Below, piece by piece: positions 31,660-34,540 of a stretch of DNA of 34,540 nucleotides. The stretch spans positions 1 through 34,540 of the forward strand of contig JADIMJ010000075.1 of NCBI GenBank assembly GCA_017694835.1, given 5' to 3'. Position numbers and translations under genes: made by a program. The stretch is from Candidatus Cryptobacteroides gallistercoris. GTDB lineage: Bacteria > Bacteroidota > Bacteroidia > Bacteroidales > UBA932. Position 1 is the stretch's first letter. Each line of letters opens with the position of its first letter. A model generated the notes under the pieces. It was not told where the DNA came from, did not search any database, and saw nothing but the letters and a program-made list of their open reading frames with translations.

Positions 31660-32118
31660 ATGGAAAATAGAGAAAATGAAGGACTGAAATCCCTCGGAAA
31701 GAAGACAGTCTACAGGGATGATTATGCTCCGGAAGTCCTGGAGACATTTGAAAACAGGCATAAGGACAATGACTATTGGGTCAGGTTCAACTGCCCCGAA
31801 TTCACAAGCCTCTGCCCTATAACCGGCCAGCCTGATTTCGCTGAAATCAGGATCAGCTATATCCCCGGCGACAGGATGGTCGAGAGCAAGAGCCTCAAGC
31901 TGTATCTTTTCAGTTTCCGCAACCACGGGGATTTCCATGAGGACTGCGTCAACACAATCATGAAGGACCTCGTCCGCCTGATGGAGCCCAAGTACATTGA
32001 AGTCACCGGATATTTCACCCCGCGAGGCGGTATTTCAATCTGGCCCTATGCCAATTACGGAAGGCCAGGCACAAAGTATGAGGAACTTGCCGTCAGGCGT
32101 ATGGAATGCCACGAGTAA
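31660..32118 (+). CDS. queF: NADPH-dependent preQ0 reductase QueF
   Basis: Reduces the nitrile of preQ0 to the amine of preQ1. The 152-residue protein is the short unimodular (B. subtilis) type. The catalytic Cys52 and Asp59 in [14 protein letters not shown] have the same spacing as Cys55/Asp62 of the Bacillus enzyme, and the QueF motif [20 protein letters not shown] binds NADPH. The frame is open from a TTG at 31630, but ATG 31660 gives the normal start. With QueC upstream the last two steps to preQ1 are encoded together under the riboswitch-controlled unit. Confidence 0.97.
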   Translation: MENRENEGLKSLGKKTVYRDDYAPEVLETFENRHKDNDYWVRFNCPEFTSLCPITGQPDFAEIRISYIPGDRMVESKSLKLYLFSFRNHGDFHEDCVNTIMKDLVRLMEPKYIEVTGYFTPRGGISIWPYANYGRPGTKYEELAVRRMECHE

Positions 32119-32123
32119 ATGGC

Positions 32124-32131
32124 TATATTTG
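32124..32131 (+). promoter_or_regulatory. promoter -7 candidate for the thioesterase gene
   Basis: TATATTTG fits TAnnTTTG exactly, ends 24 nt before ATG 32156 and starts 6 nt after the queF stop. No good TTG at the -33 position, so moderate. Confidence 0.4.
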
Positions 32132-32155
32132 TCTGTGTTTTGAAAATATACATAA

Positions 32156-32632
32156 ATGAAGAAAATCATAAACCCGTGGCTCGGCCTTGTAAAGGACGGC
32201 TACAATTGCTTCGGATGTGCCCCGACCAACAGATACGGACTGAAGATGGAATTCTATGAGGACGGGGATGAGATAGTGTCATTCTGGAATCCGTCAGATG
32301 ATTATCAGGGCTGGCTCCATACTCTCCACGGCGGTATCCAGGCAACTCTCATGGATGAGATTGCCGCCTGGGTGATGGCCAGGAAGCTTCAGTGTGCTGG
32401 CATGACGACCAATCTGGAGATCAAATACAGGAAGCCGGTGCCGACAGGCCCAGGCATAAGGATAGAGGTCCGGGCGCATATCAGGGAAATCAAGCGTAAT
32501 TTTGCCTTTGTCTCGGCAAAGATTCTGTATGAAGGGAATGTCTGCTCCGAGGCGGAGATGACATACTATTGCTTCAGTCCTGAAAAATCAGCTTCTGATT
32601 TTTATTTCAGCGGATGTGAAGTCGAGGAATAG
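32156..32632 (+). CDS. hotdog-fold thioesterase (PaaI-like)
   Basis: A 158-residue acyl-CoA thioesterase of the 4HBT/PaaI group. The hotdog helix reads WLHTLHGGIQATLMDEIAAWVM, with HGG and the catalytic Asp, and the following strands are TTNLEIKYRKPVPTG and FAFVSAKILYEGNVCSEAEM. An N-terminal CFGC-type stretch (NCFGCAPTNRYGLKM) is usual in this subgroup. The substrate is unknown; small or aromatic acyl-CoAs are typical. It ends before a strong terminator and converges on the fabZ-like gene. Confidence 0.88.
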   Translation: MKKIINPWLGLVKDGYNCFGCAPTNRYGLKMEFYEDGDEIVSFWNPSDDYQGWLHTLHGGIQATLMDEIAAWVMARKLQCAGMTTNLEIKYRKPVPTGPGIRIEVRAHIREIKRNFAFVSAKILYEGNVCSEAEMTYYCFSPEKSASDFYFSGCEVEE

Positions 32633-32659
32633 GTATACTATGGTAAATATATAAAGAAG

Positions 32660-32716
32660 ACGGCTTCCGCTCTGGTGACATTGAGTCATATTCAGGGCGG
32701 AAGCCGTTTCCTTTTC
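32660..32716. terminator. bidirectional intrinsic terminator
   Basis: ACGGCTTCCGC (32660-32670) pairs perfectly with GCGGAAGCCGT (32697-32707). The stem extends inward by a T-G wobble and CTG/CAG to 15 bp, with a small inner TGAC/GTCA hairpin. On the plus strand TTTCCTTTTC follows; on the minus strand CTTCTTTATAT follows. It lies between convergent genes and can stop both. Confidence 0.9.
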
Positions 32717-32752
32717 ATTCATGCCTGCCGTCAGTGACGGATGCAGACCGGA

Positions 32753-33184
32753 TTATTCATTCTCTTTCTTGGTCTCGACAAGTGCGAAAGAGAGGTTGCC
32801 TTTGCAGCAGAGTTTCCCGTTGACTTTAAGGGAGGCTTCAGTGAAGAAGAGAAGTCCCCTTCTGTCTGTCAGTCTGGCTGTAATCTCGCAAAGGTCTCCC
32901 GGGCGGACAATGTTCTTGAAGCGGACATTGTCTATGCCGCTGTAGAGTGTCGTGCGTCCTTTGAGCTCGTCCTTGACAAGAAGGGCACAGCTCTGGGCCA
33001 TGATTTCGCATTGTATTACCCCAGGTACGATGGGATTGCCCGGGAAATGTCCCCTGCAGAAGAATTCATCTTCTCTGATTCTGTATTTTGCGTGTGCGAC
33101 ACCTTCAGAATCTATCTCGATCTCATCGACCAGAAGCATCGGCTCGCGATGCGGCAGGTATTCTTTAAGTTCTTCTCTGTTCAT
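32753..33184 (-). CDS. fabZ: 3-hydroxyacyl-ACP dehydratase FabZ-like
   Basis: Dehydrates 3-hydroxyacyl-ACP in fatty-acid elongation. The 143-residue hotdog protein begins EYLPHREPMLLVDEI and has FCRGHFPGNPIVPGVIQCE. Catalytic His46 and Glu60 are 14 residues apart, as in FabZ His49/Glu63. It is separate from the usual LpxC-FabZ fusion of Bacteroidota, so it may serve a secondary acyl chain such as an aryl polyene or a special lipid. It lies 65 nt downstream of fabF on the same strand, which supports a fatty-acid or related elongation role. Confidence 0.9.
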   Translation of the reverse strand: MNREELKEYLPHREPMLLVDEIEIDSEGVAHAKYRIREDEFFCRGHFPGNPIVPGVIQCEIMAQSCALLVKDELKGRTTLYSGIDNVRFKNIVRPGDLCEITARLTDRRGLLFFTEASLKVNGKLCCKGNLSFALVETKKENE

Positions 33185-33249
33185 TTTGATTGTGCGTTTT
33201 GGTATCAGGTTTCAGTAATTGATTGTAAGGTTCGGGCAGTTGCAGGGAA

Positions 33250-34503
33250 CTATTCGACTTTTCTGAATGCTACACAGCCGTTGTGTCCTCCGAAGCCGAG
33301 CGAATCCGAGATTGCCAGAGTGATGTCTGCCTTCACGGCCTTGTTAGGAGTGTAGTTGAGGTCACATTCAGGGTCAGGTGCATCGAGATGTATTGTAGGA
33401 GGCACGATGCCTGTCGTGAGTGCGAGTACTGCCGCTATGGCCTCGACTGCTCCGGTGGCCCCGAGCATGTGTCCTGTCATTGACTTTGTCGAACAGATGT
33501 GGGCCTTGTATGCGTCGTCCCCGAGGGCAAGCTTGAAAGTCTTGGTCTCGAGCGAGTCGTTGAGGGATGTCCCCGTCCCGTGCGCGTTGATGTGGAGCAC
33601 ATCGGACGGATTGTATCCGGCCTCGTCAAGGGCCATCTTTACTGCGGCTGCCTGGGTCTTGCAGTCTGTCCTCGGTGCTGTCATATGGTATGCGTCGCAG
33701 GTGTTGCCGTATCCGCAGATTTCTGCGATGATTTTGGCCCCTCTTGCCTTTGCGTGTTCATATTCCTCAAGAACAAGCATGGCGGCTCCTTCTCCCATGA
33801 CGAATCCTCCTCTGTTTGCGTTGAACGGGAGGGATGCATAGTTCGGGTCCTCGGAGCGTGAGAGAGCCTTGGCATTGGCGAATCCGGCGATGCCGAGCGG
33901 AATTGTGGCGGCCTCGGATCCTCCGGCTATGATTGCATCTGCATAGCCGTGGCGGATTGCCCTGTATGCCTCGCCGACCGTGTGTGTAGATGTTGCACAT
34001 GCTGTCACTACAGGAATGCAAGGACCGCAGAGATTGTATCTGATGGCAATGTTGCCGGCGGCCATGTTGGCTATCATTGTCGGGATGAAGAGAGGCGAAA
34101 TCCATTTCGGCCCGTCTTTGATCATTTTCTCGCTTTCCATGTACTGTGTGCTGAATCCGCCGATTCCGGAACCTACATACACTCCGAATCTCATCGGGTC
34201 AATGTTGCCGTCCTCTCCGTCGGAAGCCACGAGTCCTGACTGTTTGATTGCCTCGGATGCGGCGGCAACTGCAAAGACGGAGAATTTGTCCTGTTTTCTG
34301 GCGAAAGCCGGCTCGATGCCGTAGTCGGCAGGGTTGAAATTCTTGACTTCACCTGCGACTTTTGCAGGAAGGTCATCTGTCGGGAATTCAGTGATGAGCC
34401 CGACACCGCAGACTCCGTTGACAAGGCTGTCCCAAAGTTCCGCAACGCTGTTTCCTACCGGTGTTATCGCCCCCATACCGGTTATAACTACTCTTTTGTC
34501 CAT
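33250..34503 (-). CDS. fabF: beta-ketoacyl-ACP synthase II
   Basis: Condenses malonyl-ACP with a growing acyl-ACP. The 417-residue thiolase-fold protein has the Cys-His-His triad: Cys169 (VTACATSTHTVG), His308 (NAHGTGTSLND) and His345 (KSMTGHMLGATG). The starting RVVITGMGAITPVGNSV and the final DSLGFGGHNGCVAFRKVE are intact. The upstream side leaves the window after 37 nt; acpP is the common neighbour there but cannot be seen. Full length and all active residues mark a working FabF. Confidence 0.97.
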   Translation of the reverse strand: MDKRVVITGMGAITPVGNSVAELWDSLVNGVCGVGLITEFPTDDLPAKVAGEVKNFNPADYGIEPAFARKQDKFSVFAVAAASEAIKQSGLVASDGEDGNIDPMRFGVYVGSGIGGFSTQYMESEKMIKDGPKWISPLFIPTMIANMAAGNIAIRYNLCGPCIPVVTACATSTHTVGEAYRAIRHGYADAIIAGGSEAATIPLGIAGFANAKALSRSEDPNYASLPFNANRGGFVMGEGAAMLVLEEYEHAKARGAKIIAEICGYGNTCDAYHMTAPRTDCKTQAAAVKMALDEAGYNPSDVLHINAHGTGTSLNDSLETKTFKLALGDDAYKAHICSTKSMTGHMLGATGAVEAIAAVLALTTGIVPPTIHLDAPDPECDLNYTPNKAVKADITLAISDSLGFGGHNGCVAFRKVE

Positions 34504-34540
34504 ATTTTTCAGTTTGATGATGGTTAAATCGTGTGTGTCT

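Noticed and set aside
1..34540. Mobile elements, CRISPR arrays, tRNA or rRNA genes, phage or defence islands
   Set aside because: Every gap is short and accounted for; no transposase, integrase, spaced repeats or cloverleaf was found on either strand.

Overview
The window looks like chromosomal DNA from a Bacteroidota bacterium, most likely a Bacteroidales lineage of moderate GC. Three things point there. First, the promoters I can see carry the Bacteroidota -7 element TAnnTTTG, several with a TTG about 20 nt upstream, and Shine-Dalgarno sequences are almost absent. Second, several families are typical of this phylum: the DUF3822-rsmD pair, a FISUMP-type lipoprotein, a DUF4861 protein, FKBP lipoproteins and an ftsK-lolA pair. 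Third, lipoproteins have a charged patch right after the lipobox cysteine (for example CKKDEED). I see no IS element, integrase, phage gene, CRISPR array, tRNA or rRNA. No stretch longer than about 200 bases lacks a gene. The region reads as core genome, with 38 protein genes.

Layout. 1-2.4 kb: 3' part of ftsK, overlapped by lolA. 2.4-5.4 kb (minus): FISUMP lipoprotein, then a tight lemA / TPM / ygcG-like cluster. 5.5-7.8 kb: apbE (plus) meeting a short comEC (minus) at a small tandem duplication. 7.8-11.2 kb: ackA, ptb, buk, an acyl-phosphate fermentation module. 11.1-17.3 kb (minus): nrnA, two FKBP-type lipoproteins, a MATE transporter, a cytidylate-kinase-like protein and a serine hydrolase whose 3' end runs 61 nt into buk. 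17.4-21.9 kb (plus): a conserved unknown membrane protein, DUF3822, rsmD, a CDF metal transporter, a DUF4861 protein and ybaK. 21.8-23.2 kb (minus): a 4-hydroxybutyrate/butyryl-CoA-type CoA-transferase. 23.3-27.9 kb (plus): mazG, tcdA, a GNAT-like protein, prfA and a methyltransferase. 28.0-30.1 kb: tenA, thiD and a HAD phosphatase (thiamin salvage). 30.1-32.1 kb: a queuosine module yhhQ-queC-queF headed by what I read as a preQ1 class I riboswitch. 32.2-34.5 kb: a hotdog thioesterase (plus) and, beyond a bidirectional terminator, fabZ-like and fabF (minus).

How the genes work together. AckA, Ptb and Buk with the separate CoA-transferase suggest that butyrate (or a related acid) and acetate are made or used by two alternative terminal routes. 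The TenA/ThiD/HAD group fits recovery and phosphorylation of the HMP moiety of thiamin. The transporter, QueC and QueF supply preQ1 for tRNA queuosine, and the riboswitch would close the feedback loop. The most noteworthy item is the riboswitch at 30140-30173: a 4-bp P1, a GUAAC loop, an A-rich tail and a 4-bp CUUG/CAAG pseudoknot ending three bases before the start codon of the transporter gene.
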